Origin: Tenodera sinensis
Lineage: Eukaryota > Arthropoda > Insecta > Mantodea > Mantidae
Direction of reading: 5' to 3'
Length of the DNA: 64,000 nucleotides
NCBI GenBank assembly: GCA_030765045.1
Contig: CM060969.1
Span: 56,629,716 to 56,693,715 of the forward strand
Shown: in pieces, positions 36,235 to 47,764 of the stretch
Layout of the letters: every line of letters begins with the position of its first letter
How positions within the stretch are numbered: position 1 is the first letter of the stretch
The notes under the pieces: model-generated
Seen by the model: only the letters and a program-made list of their open reading frames with translations
The model's database searches: none
What the model was told of the DNA's origin: nothing
Made by a program: the position numbers and the translations under genes

Positions 36235-36962
36235 TATATACGACTCACAATTTCAATGTCGAGATTTCACAAGAAATATTGAAGCCCCCTGCATACAAAA
36301 AAATAATTTTTAGAAAAAGTTCCGTGTGTGTATGTGTGTGTCTGTGTCTGCCTGTAAACAGCATAACTCAAAAACGAAAGTCGGTTAAAACCAAAGTTGG
36401 TATTTGAGTTAAATATCTTTCAAAGTTACGACACGAAGATTTTCATAAAATTCCTCCACCATAAATTACCCTTTACATGGAAAAGTTTTCGAAATTTTTT
36501 ATTTTTTAGTAAAGGCTACAATTTTGATTAAAATGTCATATGTTTAAGATATTCTTATGGCAAATAAAAGTGTATATTTTAAATTTTCTCACTTAGCCTA
36601 TGTAGTCCTGTTTAGTCTTGATGACTTTTGCATAACTGGTAAACTGTACTAAGCGATAGACCAAATCTTACTAAAAATCTCGTTAAAATACGCGTTATGG
36701 CCAAATGCATTTTTTGTGGAGTGAACCATTTCGGAGATACTCCTTGTTATTTGTGTGAGTTTTGCAATATAAGCTTTTCTCAAACAGAAGGCCATTATTC
36801 ACTTTTCATCTCTTGGCCGTGCAAAACGGACGAAATTTCAAAACTTTAAAAGATTTGATTATCGCTCAAAACTTGTTGCATTCTCATATTTCCTTTGCAC
36901 CTACAAACATCTGCAATATGATAATTTCTGCAAATGTGTATCTAGACTAACATCTTGCCGGA
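36235..36962 (+). repeat. MITE-GT family copy
   Basis: It runs from aatttcaatgtcgagatttc through a short GT tract, cagcataactcaaaaacg and the AT-rich centre. It stops at the tgtatctagactaacat block, about 100 bp before the usual terminal motif, so the 3' end is truncated. Confidence 0.8.
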
Positions 36963-38439
36963 CACCTGGAAATGGGCTGCTTGTGAGTCGACAACAGGGT
37001 AGCCTGGAATGCAGAATTTAATGGGGTTCTACCCATTTTGACATTAAATAGAAAGCAGGTACACCAGTGGTTGTATCATGTGACATTTGAAAGGACTAAT
37101 TAGTAGTGTATTAGAACATTTGAACTTTCAACGTTAGGAGACTATAGGCAATCAAGTACAAGCATTTCAGGTGTTTAAATGTTTATATACGAGATGTTAG
37201 GAATGAGAAAGCGCCAGGCCTGAAATACAACTTACTTCCAGTTTTGACTTCAGTACGTGCATGTGCGGTACATAGCCATATTAGAAGATAGGGCAATATT
37301 TCGCTCAAGAAATGTAGAGGAAGCCCACATACACTTGAAGAATGAATGTAAACGACAGTCTTAAAGAACCGTACATGTGTAATACATAGCTTATGGTGGA
37401 ACACAGTGGTGTAACAGGGCAACGAACTGTTTCTTCTTTGTGTCAATATAATGAGTTACAGGAACATTTATTTGTATTTATTTCTTGAGTACTAAACTCC
37501 TTACTAGTCCTCACGTGACCAGAGGTACAAAAAGTGAATTTAGTAAAATACAAGGATAACATGATTATATAACGAGGTTTTTCGTAGCTTTCCCGTCTTT
37601 CCCTCTCTTTACCCCTCTCCAATGACAGCAGTATTCATGCCATTGTCTGGAGATAGTGATAACCAATGACACAATAGATTAAGAAGGGTATTGCCTATTT
37701 CTGATGGCTCACTAAAATTGTTATTAAGTGCAACTGTTCCTGCCATGGTACAAATCGCGAACTACATGCGGCAGACTATTGGTATATCGCAAGCTGGTAA
37801 CACAGTTTGACAAATTTCAGAAATTGTGCCCACTCATAGAAATGTAATTAAATGCCACCTAAGAAAGGGGGTTATTGCATAGGTATTAGAAGAAAATATT
37901 TCATTCCAAAGCACAAACTATTGTAATATGTAATAGACATACATGTTTACAGCTATTTCAATACAAAATATATTGTATAAAATATAAGGAGAATTTGTAG
38001 AGGATTAAACGTTTTTATGTTTTTCAGTATAATATTGCATTATGTCTAGTGTAAAGCTCTAACCGTCTTTGTGATTCTAAGGACAAAGTTAAAGCTTTTC
38101 TTATAATAAGAATCGTTTAAGATCATTTGTAACATTTTCTATAACAGGCGTTAAGACTTTGGAGATCAAGCTAAACAACATTAAAACGTGGGTTCTTACA
38201 AGTTCAGGCGTATCTACCACCTTTCCTTATCATCATTACAGAGACACACCTCTAGCTCCGTATTGCAACTGTCAACAGTTCATTGGCCAGTAATTATGCC
38301 TCGCCAGTAATTATGCCGTAAGACGATAAGAAGCAGTTCATTTTACTAAATTCGTTTTGTGCACGTGCTCAACTGCTGAATATTTAATTAGGCGAGGTAA
38401 ATTAAATACAGAAACTGAACCCATTATAACCTTCTTTTT
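36963..38439. other. Unassigned sequence
   Basis: A minus-strand 87-codon frame at 37183-37446 ends next to tttatatacgagatgttagg, a word that could be a mariner-type end, but I could not find a partner end. Otherwise AT-rich and featureless. Confidence 0.35.
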
Positions 38440-39190
38440 CACTCCGGGGATTAGGCTGATAGCCTGTTCCACTCTCACTCAATTATTCTCACCTCTTCCT
38501 TGGCGTCCAACATCTCTTTTACCTTGAGGTTTATAACCATACATGATCTTAGGTATCCTACCTCAGTCATATGTTCTTCCAAATGTTCTTATTCTCTTCA
38601 ACTTTTCCATTTAAATCAAAAACCTTTAATTTAGGATATTTCCCGTGGTGTGCCATTACCTTAGTTTTTAATGATAATTCCTAGGGCGTCTCGTCTATGC
38701 AGAGGTTACCTTTATCGCCCGGTCTCTGCGTCCTCCAGCCGCAGCCAAAGCCATGGGGGAGTGCAGTTTGGGGGTAGCGGGAGACAGCACGGCGACTCCC
38801 ACGACCGTAAGCTGACTACTTCAACTTTTAGGGACGCTACTTTTCTACCAGGATAGCTCCACAATTGGCCCCTCAGGCACCTAACGAGTCTGAGTGCACC
38901 CCGTACCAGATCTCCCAGCGGGTGAAAAATTCCATGCCGGTACCGGGGATCGAACCCAGGTCCTCCGCGCCAGAGGCAGACGCGTTACCAACTGCGCTAC
39001 GGAGGTGGTCTATTTTAGTATTTCCTTTCTTAAATAATTATACTTATTTCTACGCAATTTAAACACACTCTTTATACATTTTCTTCATTATTCTGTATGA
39101 CCACAACATCATCAACTAATTTATTTACTCCAATTTTATTTCTAGGTTAATTTCTTGTTTCCACTTCTAAATGAGCTCATCTAAATTTAT
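38440..39190 (-). pseudogene. Non-LTR RT relic split by a SINE
   Basis: On the minus strand the right part reads KLVDDVVVIQNNEENV, an RT motif C remnant (x-D-D flanked by hydrophobics) in which the usual A is V. After the SINE the left part continues with ELSLKTKVMAHHGKYPK, matching the motif D/E region (K-T-K-V-M). A tail with GKRDVGRQGRGE-like residues and VEQAISLIPGVKKK follows. Together these form the end of an RTE-like or related ORF2. It is badly decayed. Confidence 0.55.
38674..39010 (-). mobile_element. tRNA-derived SINE, family B, copy 2
   Basis: The minus-strand head is very tRNA-like, with A box TAGCGCAGTTGGTAACG and B box GGTTCGATCCC. The body shares aacgagtctgagtgcacc and agatctcccagcg with the copy at 25.1 kb. 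The missing acceptor pairing shows it is a SINE head and not a tRNA gene. It lies inside the RT relic. The GC content is high relative to its host site. Confidence 0.8.
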
Positions 39191-39887
39191 GGTCCATTAT
39201 ATATTAATCTCATTATAATCATAATAAGCATTTTAGGTGCCACAATTAATTAACAATCAATTAAGTAATATTTGCAAATCGAGCATAATCTGCCGGATAC
39301 TATACCATAATTTGAGTATACAGCCAATATTTAGTGCATGTGTGGTAAGAATTTGATGCCTTTAGATATGATTCTCCGACTCATGGATGGTGCTAAGACT
39401 TTCACTTCCATCTCATTTGCTCCTAGATACTCCACAACAAGAAAAGCAAATGAATTTGCTGGTCTCTAAGGCAAGAATTTCCCGTAATGAACCCGAAATT
39501 CATAACGACCTGGTCTCCCGTCAAACCGTAAGTTTCGCGACACCCCTTCTGATTGGAGCGTATTGAAGTGTTCTATCCATACTAAATGATTTTGCTGCCC
39601 TATATGTGTTTCGTTAAAAGCAATTCAGGTTGTGAGCAATGCAAACAGCACAAAAATGAATGAACCAACTCGAAATGCGCTCGAGGAGAAATGATGTAAG
39701 AAGTGGTTAGTATAACGTGCAACGAAAGAGGGTTAAGGCGCATAATAAGAAAATACTTGATGTCAAGGAAGCCAACAAGTTTCTCAAACTGCTCATGTTG
39801 TGCTTTTCCGGGAGGAAGAGATTCCTGAATATATTTAGAAATTTGGCTCCTCAACTTAAACGTTACCTATTTTAAATATTCCTCGCT

Positions 39888-39889
<2 letters not shown>
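39191..39889. other. Unassigned AT-rich sequence
   Basis: Nothing recognised. Confidence 0.4.
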
Positions 39890-39937
<48 letters not shown>

Positions 39938-39971
39938 CACGCACACAGACACAGACACAGACACAGACACA

Positions 39972-40007
<36 letters not shown>
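39890..40007. repeat. CA microsatellite with ACAGAC units
   Basis: A compound tract of CA, a middle section of ACAGAC hexamers, then CA again, about 118 bases in all. It is not flanked by MITE-GT blocks. Confidence 0.95.
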
Positions 40008-40287
40008 AAAATGACCAAATCCAGTCCTCTTATTTTTTCTCACTTGATTTACTTCAAAAAGTTTTGTACAACAAGAGAGTTCTCTTTTATTGACGCTAAC
40101 ACGTCTACAATCATTCGTGATATCACAACTCACAGCTGTTTTCTTCTCGTAAACTTCACTCACTCTTTTGTGTATTTGTTCATTTTGTTTATATCTCAAA
40201 TAGCTTACTTTGACGATAAAATCACTCGACACTCATTAACTGCTTCACTATCTTCCTTTCGACGCGACCGTACACACGCAGCTCACA

Positions 40288-40301
40288 CAGATACACACAC
40301 G

Positions 40302-40333
<32 letters not shown>

Positions 40334-40337
40334 CACA
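40288..40337. repeat. CA microsatellite
   Basis: An impure CA run of about 50 bases a short distance upstream of the retrotransposon. Confidence 0.9.
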
Positions 40338-40624
40338 TTGTTGATGTATACGACGTGGATAGTTTACTAGAAGTTGTGTGAATCAGGATATTGCAATTTT
40401 GTGGTGTTTTGGTTACGTTTGTAGTATAAACTAGCATTCCATTTAAATCTTCATAGTGTTAGATTCTTGTGTAACTGATGGTGTCATAGGGGATGGCGTT
40501 ATTATGTTGAATTTGTGTTTGTGTTTTCAAAAAAAATTGAGATTATAAATCCTTGAGGAGGCCGTGGTTTAGGTTAAGGATATACATACATAGCTGGCTG
40601 AGGTTAAACCGGAAGTGACAGTAA

Positions 40625-41730
40625 ATGATGAGGGTTACCGACAGTGAATTAAATTGTGCTTTGGAAACACTAGTTAGTGTTATTGAACTGAGTAAGAACC
40701 TTAAAGGTGAATTAAAAAGTAAGATTCTGCTTTCTGTGAGCACAATAAAGAGTGCATTTGCTCAGCTAAAAATGATGCCATTGATATGACGGCGGAGAAT
40801 AATAATTTAACGAATGAGGTAAGGAGAGTTAAGGGAGAGCTAGAACATAGCAGGCCACGATCAAGTGGGGAAAAGAAGGTGTCAACTTTTGAGGAGAACT
40901 TGTGTGAAACAGCAAGGTCTCAAACATCAGCAACATCCGCGGTTGAAAGCAGTAAGCTCTATGCTAATGTTGTGAAAAATATACGAACTGAGAAACGATA
41001 TAAGGTTTTGGTTAAACCAAAAAGTACAATTAATCTGTCCGGGGAAGAAACAAAGAGCTTAACCAAATCAAGTGTGAATCTTATAAGTATGAAAATTGGA
41101 ATTGTAACTATGAAAGCTTTGAGAGACGGGAGGGTCTTTATTGAAACCGAAAGTAAAGAGGAGGCAGAAAAGCTGCATACAGAAATCAATAAAAAGTGTA
41201 GCCAACGCTTAGAGACTTCTATCCCTAAACCTTGGAATCCAAACTTGGTAATATATAATATCCCGGACAATGTAACTGTTCAGAATGTCGAGGAAGTCAT
41301 TATGGCACAAAACCCACAATTAAACCCAAACATAAGGGACATTAAGCCAAAATTTGTTTTTACTTCTAAGAAGAAATGCAGAATTCTGAGAACAGGAAGC
41401 GCCTCTTACACAGTAGGATGAAAATTGTATGGCTCATTTGCTATGCTAACGACTACGTGAGAATTAATCGGTGCTATATATGCCGCCGATTTAATCACAA
41501 GGCAAGCGATTGTAAAGCAGCTGCAGAGACATGTCCTAAATGTGCAGGGGCACACAAAATATCGGAATGTACAGTAATTGCTCAAAATGGCATGAAATGT
41601 GCAAACTGCAGAAACTGGATAAATACATTGAGCCAGACCACAACAATGAGAACCATTCTACCATGGATAGGACTTACCCAACTTTAATTGCTGCCGTTGA
41701 GATACGCAAGCAGAACATCAATTATTGATA
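40625..41730 (+). pseudogene. ORF1 (gag) of the R1/LOA/I-type element
   Basis: Translation begins at tandem Mets (MMRVTDSELNCALE). The heptad-like N-terminal region rich in Leu/Lys/Glu is probably a coiled coil for trimerisation. The frame shifts near 40772 into MTAENNNLTNEVRRVKGEL. A gag domain follows, with KPWNPNLVIYNIPDNVTVQN. A second shift near 41390 leads to the zinc knuckles CYICRRFNHKASDC, CPKCAGAHKISEC and a final CANC. A third shift near 41615 gives the true C-terminus ending near 41728. Three shifts make it non-functional. Confidence 0.8.
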
Positions 41731-41759
41731 TGGCTGTTAATTACAAGAAATCAATGAAT

Positions 41760-42440
41760 AGAAGTGTCTCACTAAGCAGCGCACAAGTCAACTTACAGCA
41801 CTCCAAGGCAGCATGTGTCAACTGATAATTAAAAAATCAATAGATATTCTCTTTATTCAAGAATTATACCTCTACCAGAACGAGATAGTTGGAATATCAA
41901 AACATCATAGAATATATTCTTCCGGAAGCGGTAAAAAGCGAACTGCAGTTGTTACAAACAACAAGAAAATTGAGGCTCTCCAAATAAACTAACTGTCTCA
42001 TGAAGATACAATAGTAATTGAATTTACATTCGGCGAACTGAAGTTTGTAGCCGCCAGCATATATCTAGACATAACAAATGACATAAACAGAGATATTTTA
42101 AAAAATCAGGAAATTGTTGTTTTCGCCAAGGGTAAGGGATTGCTGTTAGCCATGGATAGCAATGCAACATCAAAATTATGGAATGATAAAGTAACAAATA
42201 ATAGAGGAAAAGCAATTGAAGAATTCATTATATTAAACAATCTCCAATAACAATGTTACAAATACTACATTTGAGTCAAACACAGGAGCGAGCAATATTG
42301 ATTTAACCATCAATAACGACAATTTGCTGAAGAGACTCAATAATTGGACTTGTAGTAAGGAAGAAACCTGCTCAGACCACTGCTTAATAACTTATGAGAT
42401 AGGACAATGTCAGAGTAAATTAGAATTTGGTTACCAGGGC
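41760..42440 (+). pseudogene. ORF2 endonuclease domain
   Basis: The plus-strand frame has SIDILFIQELYLYQNEIVGI (catalytic Glu in Q-E), KFVAASIYLDI, LLLAMDSNATSKLWND (the D-x-N motif) and NNRGKAIEEFI. Near 42375 comes TCSDHCLITYEI, the S-D-H motif. These are the standard APE-type motifs in the right order and spacing. At least two stops interrupt them. Confidence 0.8.
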
Positions 42441-44099
42441 ATCTGATACATAGTCACAGAGAAAGGCTTACAAAACTTTCAAGAACATTTTAAACAAGCT
42501 TTGAAAGAGTATTTTGAATTTTGACTTTCGCCAACTGGATCAGGACAGCCAGCCAGCCAGATGTGGAAGAGAGCATAAGGAAGTTCCAAGACACTGCAAC
42601 CTGCAAAAGGTCCTTCAAGGCCCGCACGCAAAACACTAAAGTACTCAGTAACAAAACAGTTTCAGGTGGACCACAGAACTGAGAATTTGGAGGAAAAAGA
42701 CAGACGCGCAAAGGAGAAGATACGAGCGGACAACAGCTAATGAAGAACTGCGAATGCTGCAATGCCAGGGAACAAAAAGTATGCACCAAAGAACTATCCG
42801 ACAAGAGAAAATAAAGTCCTGGAAAGAGTTTTGCAGCATAGCTACGAACTCAAACCCATGGAACGCTGTATACCAACTGTCATCTGGCAAAATTCGGAAA
42901 CACCATATCCTTTCAACCCTTAAGAAATCAGATGGCACATATACCATAGACACATTTGACACAGTGAATTACATAATGGATTACTTTGTCCCAACTGATG
43001 AGGAAGGAACTGACAATGTGCAACATAGGGAATTAAGGAATAATATACTACAACCCCCAACCACAGAAGACGACAGACCATTCACTATCAATGAAATCAG
43101 AGACGTCATAGAAAACATGAACAGCCAGAAAGCCCCAGGAGATGATGGTATAACTAGCAATATACTCAACCTAGCATTTGATTTAACGCCACTGTATATA
43201 AAAGCATTATATAACAAATGTCTAGAAAGAGGAACATTTCCAAAAGCCTGGAAAACAGCTAAAATAATACCTATTGTAAAGCCTGGTAGAGAAAATACTG
43301 CAGAAGACACCAAATACAGACCAATAGGTCTACTAAAGGTTGCTGCCAAAGTACTAGAGAAACTTTTCATAAACCGAATCATGCACTGTTTAAATTCGAA
43401 TGGCACATTAAATAAACATCAATACGGTTTCACACCACAAACAAGTACACTAGATGCAATCATGTCAGTCAAGGATTTCATTAAAGAAAGTTTACAAAAC
43501 AAATGCAGTGTAGCGACAATCAGCCTAGACGTACAAGGGGCATTTGATAGCGCCTGGTGGCCAGGTATGCTCAATACCCTAAAGAAATTTCAATGCCCTA
43601 AAAATGAGTACAGGTTAACACAAAGCTACTTAAGTGAGAGACGATGCACACTCACAACAAGCAGTATCTCGGTAGAAAGGAAAGCAACTAAGGGATGTCC
43701 ACAGGGATCCTGCTGTGAGCCTGGGCTATGGAACATCTATTGTGACTTCTTACGGAAACTAAGCTTCAACCCATGTACTAAACTCATCGCGTGATGTTCT
43801 GGTTCTTATCAAAGGAAAAAGCACACTGTAATTAGAAAAATCAAGCAAATATAGAAATCCGAAGAATTACAACATGGGCCGCAGCAAACAAGATAACGTT
43901 CAATAGACGCAAAAATCAAGTAATGCTAATATCTCGAAGGAAACCAAAACCTCAACAACGATTAAACGTATACCTGGATAATGGCAAAATAGAACAGACA
44001 GAGTATAAGATATCTAGGAATAATATTGGACAATATATTCAGATTCTGTCAGCATATGATCATATAGTGGAAAAGTCAAAGAAACTAATATATGGGAGG
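42441..44099 (+). pseudogene. ORF2 reverse transcriptase domain, catalytic box damaged
   Basis: An open stretch of 346 codons from 42754 holds NSQKAPGDDGIT, IIPIVKPGRE, KYRPIGLLKVAAKVLEKL, the motif A segment ISLDVQGAFDSAWWPG, and GCPQGSCCEPGLWNI. The frame ends exactly where Y/F-A-D-D should be. After TKLIA the DNA reads gcgtgatgttctg, so a small deletion has removed part of the x-A-D-D codons. The sequence resumes in another frame with VLVLIKGKSTL, then TTWAAANKITFNRRKNQV. The GCPQGSC-x-P-x-x-W-N form is characteristic of the R1/LOA group. Confidence 0.85.
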
Positions 44100-45252
44100 G
44101 GTTGCCACGTTGCCGGTCAGGCCCCGTTACCGGTCATTAAGTGGTTACACATTAAAACGCTAGATAGTAGCAAAAACAGTTATGATGTGCTAGGCAGGAA
44201 CAAAAGAACGCTATTCCTAGCGTGAAGTCCGGGTTTTTCTCGCCATTTTCGAGAAAACCTTTGTGAAGTGTGGATGACGGTGCTTTTGCATTACGCCGCT
44301 AAAACTTGTGACTGTATTGACCGTGTTTAAATGAGTTTAACTTATATATTATATTTTATTATACTCTTAGCATACCCAAGCAGTGAGTTAACATGCTTAA
44401 ATTCCCGAAAATCTTTTTGTATAGTATTCATTTTACTATTTTATAACCCCCTTGCGTTGTCCCATGTCCGGTCAAGGTGTGTGTTTCCATTACCGGTCCT
44501 GAATCTACAGACTTCTACAATAGACATTGCCAAGATCTCTCCTGTAGCTGATGACCTGCAGAGAAAAATTGTTAACAGAAAAAGGAGAGAAGAAAAACAG
44601 TGCACTTCTGACATCCACTCCCTTCAAAAATATGGTAGAAGAAAAGGAGGAAATCAAACAACAGAGGAAAGAAAGATTTTTGTGGAAGGAATGATTCAAA
44701 AAAGAAGGTAATTTCAGGTCGTATCAAACGGAAACTTCAGTTTGAAAATCGAAGTGAAGACAACAAAAAAGAAAACACCGAAGAAACTGAATGCGTTATT
44801 TTTGGCGAAAGCTTTCAAGAAGATTAGGTGCAGTGTTGCAAGTGTTGTAGTTGGGCACATGTAGATTGCGCAGACAGTGACGAAATAACATATTTTGTGT
44901 GTGAGCATTGTAAAAAATGACTAAGAGTGATAGTGTCTAAACAAAATACATCTTTGTATTATTATCATGTACATTTTATGTAATTATTCTACCAATGTTA
45001 CGTAATTCTACGAATGTTTTTTCATGCATACCAAAGTGACCGATATTGAGAACAGTTTTTCTTGAAAGTCTCCGACTTAGTGTTTATAATAATCTCAATT
45101 ATGGATACTTAAAAGTAAATTATATTTTCAAATTGCTGTTCTAATTGTTATTCATGTTGCCCTCTATCCTTTGGTTTCAGTTTTGCTTAAATTCATTATC
45201 TAATTTGCCGTAAACATGGATATTGGCTTAAGTGACCGGTACCGGGGCAATC
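44100..45252 (+). mobile_element. pogo/Tigger-like relic inserted in ORF2
   Basis: The ends are inverted. GGTTGCCACGTTGCCGGTCA at the left pairs (16/20) with the reverse complement of TGACCGGTACCGGGGCAATC at the right. A second left word, GCCCCGTTACCGGTCATTAAG (44121-44141), also matches the right end. ORF2 stops at KKLIYG on the left and resumes at NWGLHFEVMSIIYKGAIL on the right, so about 1.15 kb is foreign. The inside keeps only the C-terminal part of a transposase. A target duplication could not be resolved because of the damaged edges. Confidence 0.75.
44519..44920 (+). pseudogene. pogo/Tigger transposase C-terminal remnant with PHD-like finger
   Basis: A basic linker (ISPVADDLQRKIVNRKRREE) and, in a shifted frame, RIKRKLQFENRSEDNKKE lead to a Cys/His segment with CVIFGESFQED, QCCKCCSWAHVDCAD and YFVCEHC before the stop. 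Many insect Tigger-like transposases end with a PHD-type finger (C-x2-C...W-x-x-C-x2-C-x2-W-x-H-x2-C...C-x2-C). One frame break separates the linker and finger. The DDE domain is gone. Confidence 0.65.
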
Positions 45253-45254
45253 TC

Positions 45255-45788
45255 CATCAACTGGGGATTACATTTTGAAGTAATGAGCATAATCTACAAA
45301 GGAGCAATCTTGCCACTGATCTCCTATGGAGTGTCTGTTTGGATAGATGCTTTAAAAATACAATATAATGCCCAAAAATAAGACAGGCACAACTACAAAA
45401 ATTAGCCCCATCCTGCCGATAGCATAATCATTGAAGAAAAGAACAAAACAGACACACATGCAGTTCAAATATATACCGATGGCAGTAAAACTCATACGGG
45501 CGTAGGATCTGGAGTTGCTATCATCTATCAGGACCAATCAATACCAAAATATCAGTTTAAATTACACAACAGGTGCTCAAACCACCAAGCGGAGCAAGTA
45601 TTAAAAGCCCTTAAAATTCTTAATGCCATAGAAATTAAAGATAAATCTGCAGAAGTGCACACTGATAGCCAGACAACATTAAATCTTCTTCGGAATAACA
45701 GAAAACATCCTCTGATACAGGAAATAAGAATCTATTTAGCAACCCTAAAATCCAAAGAATGGAAGGTAAATTTTACATGTCTTAAAGG
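45255..45788 (+). pseudogene. ORF2 after the RT, including most of RNase H
   Basis: It begins NWGLHFEVMSIIYKGAIL, LISYGVSVWIDAL, the segment just before RNase H in this group. RNase H follows, with YTDGSKTHTGVGSGVAI (first Asp), NHQAEQVLKALK (Glu) and VHTDSQTTLNLL (second Asp). It is cut off by the hAT insertion after VNFTCLK. The fourth catalytic residue lies beyond the insertion. Confidence 0.85.
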
Positions 45789-46189
45789 TAGAGTTACCAT
45801 ATCACCCGTTTTTAGCGGGGTCCACCCGTTTTCTCAGACACATGTCCCACCCCCGTTCAGTTTTCGAATATTTTGCGAAACCACCCGTTTTTTAGTTAGC
45901 AGTAAAAATATATTATTTGTTTATCACTTCAATTCATTTTGAAAATGAATTCACATGCCGCGCCTTTAGCAATTGCTTTGTATGTCATCTAGCGGGTCTT
46001 TGCTGAACTCTGCTTAAAGTTTACTTCACCTGTACGGCGCATCACTTTCTCTTCTTTGTGTTCTGTGGTGAAGACGCCGTGAACTGTAAACAAGAGAAGC
46101 TTCACCTTAAAGTTTCTGTTTCCACTGAATGAAACCTACATATTCTTCTTGTAGCCTGGACTGACTAGATATATCATATACAGATCAAG

Positions 46190-46375
46190 ATGCCGAAAGA
46201 TAAGTGCCGGTTTAAAATTAGAACAGAAAACCATTTTGACCCTTTAAAGGTAAAGGAAGTTATTTGTAAATGTTATGATGGAAATTTAGCTAAATTCTTT
46301 GAAAGTGATTTGTATACCTTTTATACTGTTATTTATAATTGGATGACCCAAAACATGGTATGTCTGTTTCAATGA
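46190..46375 (+). pseudogene. Possible hAT transposase N-terminal remnant
   Basis: A 61-codon frame starting MPKDKCRFKIRTENHF, basic and near the left side of the hAT element, where the N-terminal part of a transposase would lie. No zinc finger is complete. The link is positional. Confidence 0.35.
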
Positions 46376-46429
46376 ATAACTCTAGATAAAGAACCAGAGT
46401 GGCAAGCGGTGGAAAAAACTGTGTTATTA

Positions 46430-46547
46430 CTTTCTCTACTGGTAAGTAGGGGAAGTATTGTGTTCCACCCAAAACTTCGAAGTCGAGATTTCACCGGAAA
46501 TGTATGTTTCGAGCCCCCTAAACCCAAAACAGCACTTTTAGAAAAAG

Positions 46548-46617
<70 letters not shown>

Positions 46618-47322
46618 ACAGCATAACTCAAAAAAGAAAAGTCGGTTAGAAACTAAAGTTGGTATTTAAGTTTAATGTCTTTCAAGGATGCCACACGAAG
46701 GTTTTCAAGAAAATAGTCCCACCCTATACTACCCTTTACATGGAACATGTTTCGAAAATTTTTATTTTCTTGAAAATGGCTTTAAGGATATTGATTAAAA
46801 TGTCATATGTTTGAGATATTTTTATGAGAAATGAAATGTATATCTTGAATTTTCTGGCTATAGCCCCCGTAGTCGTATTTACTCTGGACGACTTTTGCAT
46901 AACTGGTAAACCGTTAGAGATAGACCAAATCATACTATACAAAAATGTATGATCTTGCTAAAATACAAAATTTATGTCTAAATAAATTTTCTTGTAGCCT
47001 GAAGCATTTCGGATATATTCCTCGTTATGTGCGTGAGTTTCGGAAAACTTAGAACTTTCGTGAAATGGATCATCGTTGTTCATTTTTTATATGTTAAGTG
47101 TGCAATTACAACTGAATCTCAAAGCTTTAAAACATTTGACTATCGCACAAAGCCTACTGTATTCTAACTCCCCCTTGCACATATAAGGAAATAAGCAACA
47201 AGATAATTTGTAGAAATGTTTATCTTAACTAACACGAAGAAGATATTATAGGAATAAGAGTTTGTAAGAATGGTTGGTACAAGAGTAGAGAAAGTCATGT
47301 GAGTGCAACACACCAGATTTTT
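46430..47322 (+). repeat. MITE-GT family copy inside the hAT element
   Basis: It opens with ttactttctctactggtaag and ends acaagagtagagaaagtcatg, so the inverted words actttctctact and agtagagaaagt are both intact. It holds a pure GT tract (46550-46616), then gcataactcaaaaaagaaaag and all downstream blocks. Since it separates the two hAT coding remnants, it inserted into the hAT copy. Confidence 0.9.
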
Positions 47323-47396
47323 TAAAGAAGTGTTAACATTGTTATTGATGACTCTGGAATCTTTGATGAAATAAGTTATTTAAGGACTTACACAAA

Positions 47397-47711
47397 ATGA
47401 AATCTGCAACAACGGTAGGGAAGTGTTGGTACGAATACATGAGTAATAAAGTAGAATGTATAGAACTGTTGAAAGTAGTACAGCACTATTTTGCCATACT
47501 TGCACATAATTCAGCTGCAGAGAGAATATTTTCTCTGCTAAATGTTCAGTGGACAGATGAGCGAAATAAGCTCACTGATGAAAATGTAAAGCTAATGTTG
47601 ATCATAATGTACAACATGAAAAATGTAACTTGTGCTCGCTGTTATGACAGGATTATGAGTAAAAAGGATTTCCTGAAAAAGGTCAAAAGAGATGAAAATT
47701 ATGTGAAATAA
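47397..47711 (+). pseudogene. hAT transposase C-terminal dimerisation domain
   Basis: The 104-codon frame has VVQHYFAILAHNSAAERIF, then SLLNVQWTDERNKLTDENV and LMLIIMYNMKN. A/S-x-x-x-E-R-x-F-S followed by R-N-x-L is the signature of the hAT C-terminal dimerisation domain. It ends at a stop 53 bp before the terminal repeat. The catalytic DDE part is missing, so the fragment cannot transpose. Confidence 0.85.
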
Positions 47712-47764
47712 ATGTGGTTAACTGAATTCCCCCAGTTTTTTGACGTAATGATATGGTAACCCTA

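Larger units (their letters stand above)
45789..47764 (+). mobile_element. hAT-superfamily DNA transposon (1976 bp)
   Basis: The terminal inverted repeats are TAGAGTTACCATATC and GATATGGTAACCCTA (14 of 15 paired). The target duplication is CTTAAAGG (45781-45788) against GTTAAAGG (47765-47772), 7 of 8, the 8-bp size expected for hAT. The duplicated word lies inside the RNase H coding sequence, so the insertion site is certain. The coding content is reduced to ends, and a MITE-GT copy occupies the middle. It is a non-autonomous or decayed copy. Confidence 0.9.

Noticed and set aside
38938..39006. Possible functional tRNA gene on the minus strand
   Set aside because: A and B boxes are good, but the acceptor stem does not pair and a conserved SINE body follows, shared with the copy at 25.1 kb.
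39890..40337. CA tracts as a MITE-GT copy
   Set aside because: None of the flanking family blocks is present, so they are treated as independent microsatellites.
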